Below, piece after piece: positions 54,101 to 62,807 of a stretch of DNA of 64,000 nucleotides. Every line of letters begins with the position of its first letter. Position 1 is the stretch's first letter. The translations under genes and the position numbers were made by a program. The notes beneath the pieces are model-generated. The model was not told the DNA's origin. It worked only from the letters and a program-made list of their open reading frames with translations, and did not search any database. The DNA comes from Phycisphaerae bacterium (GTDB lineage: Bacteria > Planctomycetota > Phycisphaerae > UBA1845 > Fen-1342), in the NCBI GenBank assembly GCA_028279405.1, contig JANQNU010000020.1, positions 85,072-149,071 on the forward strand, in the 5' to 3' direction.

Positions 54101-56830
54101 CTAGCGGCTCAGCGCCTCATAGCGGGCGCCGCATGCGTCGACCGTGTTGCCGAAGATCAGGCCGCGTGGGTTGCCGGAGAAATTGGCACCGAAGTACGAC
54201 CGCAGCCCGCCCGTCACATGGACTTCGCTACCGACCGTGAACGGGCCGATGTTCTCGATGTCGTAGACCGCGCCGGTGGTCAGCGAGCGAAACCGCGTGT
54301 AGCACGGTCCGACGAGACACGGCAGCGGTTCGAGCAGTACGCCGCAGTCGTCGACACACGTGCCGATCTGTGCGTCCGGAATCCGCGGCGGATTGTGCGG
54401 GAAGCAGAACTCGGCGTCGAGATCGACCGCACCGCTGACCCAGATGCGATCGTTGATGCCGAAGCTGCCGTCATTCTGAATGCCGAACTCGGTGCCGCAA
54501 TCCGCCAGGAAACGGTAACAGCCGCCCTGCGTCACGCCGGTAACCGTACCGCAGCCGGAGAAGGGGTCGCCGACGCAGGCCAAAGGATCGCAGCGGAAGC
54601 AAAGGTTGAGCGTGAAGTGTGGGACATCCGGGTCCGACGTGTCGAACTCGAGGGTATCCATGATGATGTTGGTCTGCGCGAGCTGCGCCGGCGTCAATGT
54701 CGAGCGCAGTTGCAAGCGGACAACGCTGCACGGATTGACCTTGACCTGGTCCGGATCACCGTCGCCGAGACCGCCGCCGAAGTCCGCGCTCCAACGAGCG
54801 CCGAAATCGGCCGGGATGACGATGTTGTCGAAGCGTAACGAAGTGGCGCCATCGTTGCGGAACTCAAAATTGAATACGAACTCGCTCGGATTGAGCGGAA
54901 GATTGAGCGTGTGGTTGTTGGGGAACTCGATATTGCGGTAGAAGGAGCGCATGATCGGCCGTGCGTTCAGCGGATCGACAAAGAAGCCGCTGGCGGCACG
55001 CGCGCTGCCATTCACGTTGTGTGCAATCACGACCCATAGATACGATTTGCCCGGAGTGACCGTGAACTTGCGCGGGCGGAGGATAAACTGCTGGAGACCG
55101 GTCTCGCGGAAGAGCACCTGGTCTGTATTGCTGCGAATCTGGAATTCGAAGCTCTCGACGAAGTCGGCCCGGGACCACTGGAACACGATATCCTGTGGTT
55201 GTGGCGTCGTCGCCCAGGGAAGCGGACAGATCAGCTGCGGCGCGGTCGGCAGGTTGTTGCCCACACCCACGGTCGCCTGGAGCTTGACGTCAAGATCATA
55301 GCCGCTCAGCAGACCGGGCGTGGTAATCTCCAGGTCACCGGAATAGGTGCCCGCAAAGTCGGACGCAATGAACTCCAAACGGAAGGTCGCCAGGCCGTTT
55401 GCGGGCAGTTCGTCCGGCGCCTCGACCACACGAAACCGACTGCCGATGGTCCGCACCCGTAGCGGAACGACGCAATTCATATTGTTGCGAATATGGAACA
55501 GCTTGGTGCTTCCCTGACCGGTGAGCACGGTCGGGAAGATGTTGGTGCTGCCGTCCCGAACGACGACGCCTTCGTCGAGCACTGTCGGGTCGATGAACCC
55601 GGGATCGTCGATGCACTCGTATCCGCCGCGGTCGGCCAGAATCTCGTCGATGGAGCACTGACTGAAGGAGCCCTGGCAACTGACGATGAACGAACGCATG
55701 ATCGGACAGGGCGAGGTGCAGACCGAGCACGGGCCGCCGGGCGGGCCTTCGTTGCAGTGGCCCGCGCCCCACACGTGTCCGAGCTCGTGTGCGAGCAGGT
55801 TCATTCGGGTGTTGCCGAACCGTTTTTCAACCCAGCAGACACCGGGGTTGCACATGCTGCCGACGTACGCGAGTCCGATGTATTGCGGATGAAGGTCGCG
55901 ACCGCTCCACAAGTTGATGGCGTGCGCATTGGCGTCCGCATGGGTCGTCTGCCACTGCCTGCGCATCTCGTTCAGGACGGCGGTACCGGTCAATCCGGCG
56001 TAGACGTCGTTGGACGAATCGCGCAGGATGATCTGCGCGATCTCATGGGTCGTCGAGATCGGCGGCAGCTCGTAGATGTTCACGTTGATTTCGTTGACAT
56101 TGTCCTCGATGAACTGCCGTGCCGCGACCAGTTCCTCGGCGGGCGTGCCCGGGAAGCTCGCGACGAACTCGGGGTCGGCATCGCAGCCGAGCCGGGCCGT
56201 GAACGGTCCGACCGGCTCGCAGGGGACGCCGCCAAGCCGCACGCGCTGCGGCTCCTCGATCGCCGCGCTGGTCGTACCGCACGTTCCCTCTTCTTCAACG
56301 GCCGCAAGATCGTACAACACATGCAACTGCGGCTCGGCGTCGACGATGTGACGACGCACCGCCGTCAGGCCGTAGGCCGCTCCGGTCGATAGCTCGATTC
56401 GCGCGTCCAGTCCGGTCGGCAGGAGCGAACCGGTCACGATCGAGCCCGGCAACTCCAATAGCCGACCGCGCATGGTGCGCACCGGTCCCGGGTCGATCTC
56501 GGTGAGCTTGCCGTCGGCCCCCTCGACGAACACCTGAAAGTCCGGAGCGCGCACCGAGTGCGGCGTCAACTCGAGGGTCACTGGGCGCTCGTCGAGCGTG
56601 AATTGTGCGCGGTACGTCCCATCGTCGGCCGCAGTCGTCGACAGCTCCAGCATCGTGCTCTCGGCCGAGCCGAGAATCTGATTGATCGCCGGTTGGCGAT
56701 CGGCGATTGCCGCGAGATCGGACGCGGCCAGCGCAACCGTCTGGAACGCGAGCGCGACCGTTAGTGCGCCCAACGCCGTGCGCTGCGCAAGACGTCCCCA
56801 ACAATGAAGCGGTTTGCAACGTGCAGTCAT
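54101..56830 (-). CDS. Secreted reprolysin-like (M12B-type) metalloprotease with Ig-like and Cys-rich C-terminal modules, copy 1
   Basis: A 909-residue secreted zinc protease, the leftmost of four tandem paralogues. It has a signal peptide (ALGALTVALAFQTVALAA), a propeptide-like region (about 40-200, with FTLDERPVTLELTPHSVRAP), and a catalytic domain with zinc site HELGHVWGAGH (348-358) and the Met-turn in CPIM. Next come Ig/Fn3-like beta domains (about 440-640) and a Cys-rich module from about 740 to the end (CFRCDPLACVGDPFSGCG, DDCGVLLEPLPCLVGPC). The zinc motif follows the HExxHxxGxxH reprolysin pattern and all residues needed for zinc and catalysis are present. AAGGAGG is 6 nt before the ATG. 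The substrate is unknown. Copy 1 has the most divergent last 100 residues. Confidence 0.87.
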   Translation of the reverse strand: MTARCKPLHCWGRLAQRTALGALTVALAFQTVALAASDLAAIADRQPAINQILGSAESTMLELSTTAADDGTYRAQFTLDERPVTLELTPHSVRAPDFQVFVEGADGKLTEIDPGPVRTMRGRLLELPGSIVTGSLLPTGLDARIELSTGAAYGLTAVRRHIVDAEPQLHVLYDLAAVEEEGTCGTTSAAIEEPQRVRLGGVPCEPVGPFTARLGCDADPEFVASFPGTPAEELVAARQFIEDNVNEINVNIYELPPISTTHEIAQIILRDSSNDVYAGLTGTAVLNEMRRQWQTTHADANAHAINLWSGRDLHPQYIGLAYVGSMCNPGVCWVEKRFGNTRMNLLAHELGHVWGAGHCNEGPPGGPCSVCTSPCPIMRSFIVSCQGSFSQCSIDEILADRGGYECIDDPGFIDPTVLDEGVVVRDGSTNIFPTVLTGQGSTKLFHIRNNMNCVVPLRVRTIGSRFRVVEAPDELPANGLATFRLEFIASDFAGTYSGDLEITTPGLLSGYDLDVKLQATVGVGNNLPTAPQLICPLPWATTPQPQDIVFQWSRADFVESFEFQIRSNTDQVLFRETGLQQFILRPRKFTVTPGKSYLWVVIAHNVNGSARAASGFFVDPLNARPIMRSFYRNIEFPNNHTLNLPLNPSEFVFNFEFRNDGATSLRFDNIVIPADFGARWSADFGGGLGDGDPDQVKVNPCSVVRLQLRSTLTPAQLAQTNIIMDTLEFDTSDPDVPHFTLNLCFRCDPLACVGDPFSGCGTVTGVTQGGCYRFLADCGTEFGIQNDGSFGINDRIWVSGAVDLDAEFCFPHNPPRIPDAQIGTCVDDCGVLLEPLPCLVGPCYTRFRSLTTGAVYDIENIGPFTVGSEVHVTGGLRSYFGANFSGNPRGLIFGNTVDACGARYEALSR

Positions 56831-57006
56831 GATTCCTCCTTCTCATGGCAGTAAACGGTCGACGGCCGGGTGGTACGGCACCCGACCGCGACACGTCGTC
56901 GACAAAACAACCGGGGCGGGGTTCGATAAGACCCGCCCGCGGAAGACCAACTGTCCGGCGCCGCCCACGGCGCCTCAGTTCAGACCAACGGCACTCGCGG
57001 CCGGTG
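56831..57006. repeat. Spacer between metalloprotease copies 1 and 2, duplicated at 59731-59909
   Basis: The two spacers are homologous at both ends: the ribosome binding site and adjacent leader (a shared GGTGGTACGGCACCCGACCG) and the far end (CAGTTCAGACCAACGGCACT). Only the central terminator hairpin differs. The spacer was therefore copied together with the gene. Confidence 0.8.
56903..56938 (-). terminator. Terminator-like hairpin of metalloprotease copy 2
   Basis: Read leftward, a GGGCGGGT/ACCCCGCCC stem (one bulged base) with an 8-10-nt loop is followed by GGTTGTTTTG. It lies about 70 bp after the stop of copy 2 and before the leader of copy 1. Confidence 0.65.
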
Positions 57007-59730
57007 CTAGCGACTAAGCAAACGGTCGCTTGCACGAGGGCAGTTCTCGATGGTGTTGCCGAAAATCAGACCTTGCGGATTTCCGGAGAACGCGGCACCG
57101 GTATAGGACTGCAAGCCCCCTACCACACGCACTTGGCTGCCGACCGGAAACAGACCGGTGTTTTCGACATCGTAGACCGCGCCGGTCGTGGCCGAGCGGA
57201 ACCGCAGATAGCACGGTCCGACCAAACACGGCAGCGCTTCAAGTAGCTCGCCACAATCTTCGAAGCATGTTCCGATCTGTGCGTCGGGGATTTGCGGCAA
57301 CACGTGCGGGAAGCAGAACTCGGCATCGATATCGACGGCACCTTCCACCCAGATGCGATCGTTGATGCCGAAGCTGCCGTCGTTCTGAATGCCGAACTCG
57401 GTGCCGCAATCCGCCAGGAAACGGTAGCAGCCGCCCTGCGTGACGCCGGTAACGGTTCCGCAGCCCGAGAACGGGTCGCCGACACACGCTTCCGGCTCGC
57501 AGCGGAAGCAGAGGTTGAGCGTGAAGTGCGGGACATCCGGATTCGTCGTGTCGAATTCGAGCGTGTCCATAATGATGTTGGTCTGCGCCAACTGTGCCGG
57601 CGTCAACGTCGAACGCAACTGCAAGTGGACAAGAGCGCAAGGATTAACCCTGATCTGGCCGGCCTGACCTCCGTCTATCGATCCGCTCCAGCGCGCTTCA
57701 AAGTCATCCGGCAGAACAATGTTCGTAATGCGCAACGGCATCGCACTCTCATTACGGAACTCAAAATCGAATGTGAATTCACTTGGATTCAGCGGCAAAT
57801 TGAGTGTGTGGTTATTGGGGAATCCGATATTGCGATAGAAAGAACGCAATACCCCGTGGGCGTTCGGCGGGTCGACGAAGAAGCCGCTTGCCGCACGCGC
57901 GCTGCCGTTTACGTTGTGTGCGAAAACGACCCACAGATACGACTTGCCTGGCGTAACCGTGAAATCAACAGGCCGAAATGCGAACTGCTGAAGGTCCGTC
58001 TTACGGAACAGCACCTGGTCAGTGCTGCTAAGGATCTGGAACTCGAAGCTCTCCACGAAATCGGCCGGCGACCAACGGAACGCGACATCATCCGGTTGTA
58101 GCGTCGTCGCTGCTGGAAACGGGCAGATCAGTTGCGGCGCCGTGGGCAGATTGGTGCCTACGCCGACAGTCGTCTGGAGCGTCACGTTGAAATCGAATCC
58201 GCTGAGCAAACCGGGCGTTCGGATTCGAAGACTGCCGGTGTAGACGCCGACAAAACCGGCACCGCCGAACTCGATCCGGAATGTCCCCATTCCGTTGGGC
58301 GGCAGTTCGGTCAAGGTTTCGGTTAGCCGGAACCCTCCACCGGACGCCGAAATCACGATCGGAACGACACAATCCAGGTTGTTCCGGATATGAAACAGCT
58401 TGCTGCTGCTTTCATTGGTGAGCACCTCCGGAAAGACATTCGTTGCGCCGTCCCGGACGACAACACCCTTATCGAGCACTGTCGGATCGATGAATGCCGG
58501 ATCATCGATGCAGGAAAACGCCGTGCGGTCGGCGAGGATCTCGTCGAGTGAACACTGGCTGAAAGAGCCGACGCAGGAGACGATGGTCGAGCGCATGATC
58601 GGACACGACGACGTGCAGACCGTGCACATATCATTGGTCGTATCGTCCTGGTTGCAGTGGCCGGCCCCCCACACATGGCCCAATTCGTGCGCCAGCAGGT
58701 TCATCCGCTGATTGCCGAGTCGTTTCTCCACCCAGCAGACACCGGGTTGGCACATGCTTCCGACAAAGGCCAGTCCGATGTACTGGCTACTGAGATCGCG
58801 GCCGCTCCACAGCGCCGCCACGTTCACATCAGCGTCCGCCTGTGTCGTCTGCCACTCGTTGCGTATCTCCACCAGAACGGCCCCTGCCAATAGCCCGGCG
58901 TAGATGTCGTTGGACGAGTTGCGCAGGACGATCCGCGCGATTTCATGGGTCGTCGAGAGCGGCGGCAGCTCGTAGACGTTCGCGTTGATCTCGTTGACGT
59001 TGTCCTCAATGAACTGCTGTGCCGCGACCAGTTCCTGGGCAGGCGTGCCCGGGAAGCTCGCGATGAATTCGGGGTCGGCGTCGCAGCCGAGCCGGGCCGT
59101 GAACGGGCCGACCGGTTCGCAGGGAACGCCGCCAAGCTGCACGCGCTGCGGTTCCGCGACAACCCCGCTGGTCGTTCCGCAAGTTCCCTCTTCTTCAACG
59201 GCCGCGAGATCGTACAACACATGCAACTGCGGCTCAGCGTCGGCGATATGACGACGCAACGCCGTCAGCCCGTAGGTCTCGCCCGTCGACAGCTCGATTC
59301 GCGCGTCCAGCCCGCTCGGCAAGAGCGAGCCGGTCACGATCGAACCCGGCAACTCCAGCAGCTGGCCGCGCATGGTTCGCACCGGGCCGGGATCAATCTC
59401 CGTCAGCTTGCCGTCGGCCCCCTCGGCGAAGACCTGAAAGTTGGGAGCGCGCACCGAGTGTGGCGTCAACTCGAGCGTCACGGGGCGCTCATCGAGCGTA
59501 AGGTGTGCCCGGTATGCTCCATCGTCAGCCGCAGACGTCGACAACTCCAGCATCGTGCTCTCGGCCGTGCCGAGAATCTGATTGATCTCGAGTTGACGAT
59601 CGGCCACCGACGCGACACCTGATGCGGCCAGCACGGCCGTCTGGAACGCGAGCGCAACCGCTAATGCGCCCAATGCCGCGCGCTGCGCGGAGCGTCCCAA
59701 CAAATGAAACGGCCTACAACATACAGTCAT
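57007..59730 (-). CDS. Secreted reprolysin-like metalloprotease, copy 2 (mosaic)
   Basis: A 907-residue paralogue with the same order of parts as copy 1: signal peptide (ALGALAVALAFQTAVLAA), propeptide, zinc site HELGHVWGAGH (348-358) with Met-turn CPIM, Ig/Fn3-like domains and a Cys-rich tail. Residues 1 to about 790 are closest to copy 1, for example TMLELSTSAADDGAYRA and YRFLADCGTEFGIQNDGSFG. From EGAVDIDAEFCFPHVLPQ onward it is nearly identical to copy 3. The leader before the ATG (AGAAGGAGGAATC) is identical to copy 1. It probably acts outside the cell on a protein substrate, which is not identified. Confidence 0.87.
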   Translation of the reverse strand: MTVCCRPFHLLGRSAQRAALGALAVALAFQTAVLAASGVASVADRQLEINQILGTAESTMLELSTSAADDGAYRAHLTLDERPVTLELTPHSVRAPNFQVFAEGADGKLTEIDPGPVRTMRGQLLELPGSIVTGSLLPSGLDARIELSTGETYGLTALRRHIADAEPQLHVLYDLAAVEEEGTCGTTSGVVAEPQRVQLGGVPCEPVGPFTARLGCDADPEFIASFPGTPAQELVAAQQFIEDNVNEINANVYELPPLSTTHEIARIVLRNSSNDIYAGLLAGAVLVEIRNEWQTTQADADVNVAALWSGRDLSSQYIGLAFVGSMCQPGVCWVEKRLGNQRMNLLAHELGHVWGAGHCNQDDTTNDMCTVCTSSCPIMRSTIVSCVGSFSQCSLDEILADRTAFSCIDDPAFIDPTVLDKGVVVRDGATNVFPEVLTNESSSKLFHIRNNLDCVVPIVISASGGGFRLTETLTELPPNGMGTFRIEFGGAGFVGVYTGSLRIRTPGLLSGFDFNVTLQTTVGVGTNLPTAPQLICPFPAATTLQPDDVAFRWSPADFVESFEFQILSSTDQVLFRKTDLQQFAFRPVDFTVTPGKSYLWVVFAHNVNGSARAASGFFVDPPNAHGVLRSFYRNIGFPNNHTLNLPLNPSEFTFDFEFRNESAMPLRITNIVLPDDFEARWSGSIDGGQAGQIRVNPCALVHLQLRSTLTPAQLAQTNIIMDTLEFDTTNPDVPHFTLNLCFRCEPEACVGDPFSGCGTVTGVTQGGCYRFLADCGTEFGIQNDGSFGINDRIWVEGAVDIDAEFCFPHVLPQIPDAQIGTCFEDCGELLEALPCLVGPCYLRFRSATTGAVYDVENTGLFPVGSQVRVVGGLQSYTGAAFSGNPQGLIFGNTIENCPRASDRLLSR

Positions 59731-59909
59731 GATTCCTCCTTCTCATGGCAGTAAAACGGCCGACGGCGGGGTGGTACGGCACCCGACCGCGACGCGTCAT
59801 CGACGAAAGCGACCGGGACGGTCCTCGGTTGAGGACCGTCCGCGGAGAATGAAATGTCGGGCGCCGCTCACGGCGCCTCAGTTCAGACCAACGGCACTCT
59901 TGGCCGGTC
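59731..59909. repeat. Spacer between metalloprotease copies 2 and 3, duplicate of 56831-57006
   Basis: Homologous to the previous spacer at both ends, with an unrelated but equally strong hairpin in the middle. Confidence 0.8.
59816..59841 (-). terminator. Perfect 11-bp hairpin after metalloprotease copy 3
   Basis: GGACGGTCCTC pairs perfectly with GAGGACCGTCC around a 4-nt loop. Read leftward it is followed by CGGTCGCTTTCG, only weakly T-rich, so termination efficiency is uncertain. Confidence 0.6.
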
Positions 59910-62627
59910 CTAGCGACGGCGAATCAAACGGTCACTTGAACGAGGACAGTTCTCGATCGTGTTGCCGAAAATCAGACCTTGCGGATTTCCGGAAAATGCG
60001 GCACCGGTATAGGACTGCAAGCCCCCTACCACGCGCACCTGGCTGCCGACCGGGAAGAGGCCGGTGTTCTCGATGTCGTAGACCGCGCCGGTCGTGGCCG
60101 AGCGGAACCGCAGATAGCACGGCCCGACCAGGCACGGCAGCGGTTCCAGTAGCTCGCCACAGTCTTCGAAGCACGTTCCGGTCTGCGCGTCGGGGATTTG
60201 CGGCAGCACATGCGGGAAGCAGAACTCGGCATCGATATCGACGGCACCCTCGACCCAGATCCGATCGTTGATGCCGAAGGTTCCGTTATTGCGAATGCCG
60301 AACTCGGTGCCGCAATCCGCCACGAACCGCCAGCAACCGCCTTGCGTCACGCCGGTAACCGTACCGCAGCCCGAGAACGGGTCGCCGACGCACGCCACCG
60401 GGGTACAGCGGAAGCAGAGGTTGAGGGTGAAGTGCGGCACTTCCGGATCGGTCGTGTCGAACTCGAGGGTGTCCATGATGATGTTGGTCTGCGCGAGTTG
60501 CGCCGGCGTCAGCGTCGAGCGCAAATCCAGGCGGGCCACAGAGCACGGATTAATCTTGATTTCCTGTGGCGAGCCGCCGTCGCCGATACCGAAGATTCCG
60601 CTCCAGCGCGCCTGGAAGTCGGCAGGAATCATGATGTTCGTGAACCGCAGGCTCGTTGCACCCTCATTGTGGAATTCGAACTGGTACGTGAACTCCGTCG
60701 GGTTGAGCGGCAGGTTCAGGGTATGGTTGTTGGGGAAACCGATGTTGCGATAGTACGACTCCAGGATCGGATGCGCATTGAGCGGATCGACGATGAAGCC
60801 GCTTGCGGCGCGTGCGCGCCCGTTGACGTTGTGCGCCCAGACCACCCAGATGTAGTCGTTGGGGGCCTGCAACACCAGATCGATCGGACGGAAGGCCGTC
60901 TGCTGCAGGTCCGGCTGTCGGAACAGCACCTGGTCGGTCGAACTGAGAATCTGGAACTCGAACGTTTCGACGAAGTCGGCCGGCGACCAGCGGAAGGTAA
61001 CTTCGCCGGGCTGCGGCGTCGTCGCCCACGGTAGCGGGCAAATCAACTGCGGCGCGGTCGGCAGATTCGCGCCCACGCCGACGGTCGTCCGGAGCGTGAC
61101 GTTGAAGTCGTAGCCGCTCAAGAGCCCTTCCGTCGTAATCTGCAGGCTCGCATCGTACGTGTTCGCGAAGTCTGCGCCATTGAAGTTGACCTGGAACGTT
61201 CCCACACCGTTCGGGGGCAGCTCGGTCGGTGCGTCGACGAGTTGATACCGAGCGCCGGTCAGGCGAACGTCGAGCGGAATGGCGCAATCCATGTTGTTGC
61301 GAATGTTGAACAACTTGCCGGTGCTTTCACCCGTCAGAACTGTGGGGAGGAGATTGATGTCGCCGTCCTGCACCACGACACCCTCATCGAGCACGGTGGG
61401 GTCGACGAATGCCGGGTCGTCGATACACGCGTACCCCTGACGATCGCTGAGGATCTCATCGATGGTGCACTGACTGAACGAAGTGTTGCAGGAGAGAAGA
61501 AACGGATTCATCACCGCACAAGGGGCCGTGCAGCCATTACACGGAGCGTCCGTGCAATGCGGCGCTCCCCACACATGACCCAGCTCGTGCGCCAGCAGGA
61601 ACAACCGCTGGTTCCCGAAACGCTTCTCCACCCAGCAGTACCCCGGACGGCACATGCTGCCGGTCGCCGCGAGACCGACGACGTTGCCGAGGAGACCGCG
61701 ACCGGTCCAGAGCGTCGCCGCAGCGACGTTGGCGTCGGCCTGCGTCGTGCGCCACTCCGTCCGGACGGCGCCGAGCACCTGGTTATCCGGAAGCGAAGCG
61801 TAGATATCGTTGGAAGCGTCGCGCAGAACGAGACGAGCGATCTGATGGGTGGTCAGCAGCGGAGGCAACTCGTAGAGGTTGACGTTGATCTCGAGGACGT
61901 TGTCCTCGATGAATTGCTGCGCCGCCTCACGCTCCTCGGGCGGAGTTCCCGGAAAGGTCGCTACGAATGCCGAGTCGGCATCGCACCCGAGTCGTACATT
62001 GAACGGCCCGACCGGTTCGCAGAATCCTCCGCGAAGCCGGGCAGGCGCTGGTGCTTCGGCCACACCGTCGGCAGTTCCGCAAACGCCCGCCTCTTGCACC
62101 GCGGCGAGGTCGTACAGCGCATGCAACTGCGGCTCGGCATCGTCGACAAGGCGTGCCAGCGAGGTCAGTCCATAGGCCTCGCCGGAAGAAAGCCTGATTC
62201 GTGCATCCAGGCCGGTCGACAAGAGCGAACCGGTGACGACCGAACCGGGAATTTCGAGCAGCCGGCCGCGCATCGTGCGCACCGGTCCCGGGTCGATCTC
62301 CGTCAGCTTGCCATCGGCTCCCGCGAGGAAAACCTGAAAACCGGGCGCCCGTACCGAATGCGGCGCCATGACGAGCGTAACCGACTGTCCGTTCAATTCG
62401 AACTGCGCCTGGTACGATCTGTCACCCGTCGCAACCGTCGATAGCTCCAGCAGCGTGCTCTCGGTCGTACCGAGAATCTGGTTGACGTCCATTCGGCGAT
62501 CCGAAACGGTATCGACGCCATACGCGATCGGGACGATGACCTGTATCAACAGCGCGAACAGCGCGCTACGCGACGTAAGGCCGCGCGTCGTTCGCACCTG
62601 GCGCGGCGGCATCCCATGAGCGGTCAT
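59910..62627 (-). CDS. Secreted reprolysin-like metalloprotease, copy 3
   Basis: A 905-residue paralogue with hydrophobic leader (ALFALLIQVIVPIAYG) and the zinc site HELGHVWGAPH (347-357); the Met-turn region reads CAVM. The propeptide (FELNGQSVTLVMAPHSVRAP) and catalytic domain are more diverged from copies 1 and 2 than those are from each other. The Ig/Fn3-like segment with LFRQPDLQQTAFRP groups with copy 4. The Cys-rich tail is nearly identical to that of copy 2. I chose the ATG at 62627: AAAGGA lies 8 nt upstream and the leader begins there; the frame is open to 62720. Confidence 0.86.
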   Translation of the reverse strand: MTAHGMPPRQVRTTRGLTSRSALFALLIQVIVPIAYGVDTVSDRRMDVNQILGTTESTLLELSTVATGDRSYQAQFELNGQSVTLVMAPHSVRAPGFQVFLAGADGKLTEIDPGPVRTMRGRLLEIPGSVVTGSLLSTGLDARIRLSSGEAYGLTSLARLVDDAEPQLHALYDLAAVQEAGVCGTADGVAEAPAPARLRGGFCEPVGPFNVRLGCDADSAFVATFPGTPPEEREAAQQFIEDNVLEINVNLYELPPLLTTHQIARLVLRDASNDIYASLPDNQVLGAVRTEWRTTQADANVAAATLWTGRGLLGNVVGLAATGSMCRPGYCWVEKRFGNQRLFLLAHELGHVWGAPHCTDAPCNGCTAPCAVMNPFLLSCNTSFSQCTIDEILSDRQGYACIDDPAFVDPTVLDEGVVVQDGDINLLPTVLTGESTGKLFNIRNNMDCAIPLDVRLTGARYQLVDAPTELPPNGVGTFQVNFNGADFANTYDASLQITTEGLLSGYDFNVTLRTTVGVGANLPTAPQLICPLPWATTPQPGEVTFRWSPADFVETFEFQILSSTDQVLFRQPDLQQTAFRPIDLVLQAPNDYIWVVWAHNVNGRARAASGFIVDPLNAHPILESYYRNIGFPNNHTLNLPLNPTEFTYQFEFHNEGATSLRFTNIMIPADFQARWSGIFGIGDGGSPQEIKINPCSVARLDLRSTLTPAQLAQTNIIMDTLEFDTTDPEVPHFTLNLCFRCTPVACVGDPFSGCGTVTGVTQGGCWRFVADCGTEFGIRNNGTFGINDRIWVEGAVDIDAEFCFPHVLPQIPDAQTGTCFEDCGELLEPLPCLVGPCYLRFRSATTGAVYDIENTGLFPVGSQVRVVGGLQSYTGAAFSGNPQGLIFGNTIENCPRSSDRLIRRR

Positions 62628-62722
62628 GATTCCAGTCCTTTCGATCTGAGTCCACACGGTACACATACTCCGCAGGCCGGACTGTCGTGCCCGCCTGCGG
62701 CTCACGGCTTCGCTGGACAAAC

Positions 62723-62753
62723 GACGGGCGGGGCCCCGGCGCGGGGACCCGTC
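62723..62753 (-). terminator. GC-rich imperfect hairpin after metalloprotease copy 4
   Basis: GACGGG pairs with CCCGTC, and inner GGGGCC/GGCCCC-like segments add an imperfect stem. Read leftward it is followed by GTTTG. It lies in the spacer after copy 4. Confidence 0.45.
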
Positions 62754-62807
62754 CGCCTCGTGATGTGAGGGCGCGGCGGCACGGCGCCCTGGATTTACGA
62801 CAACGAT

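Noticed and set aside
62628..62720. Longer N-terminus for metalloprotease copy 3
   Set aside because: The extra 31 residues lack a leader; the ATG at 62627 has AAAGGA and leads directly into the signal peptide, as in copies 1 and 2.
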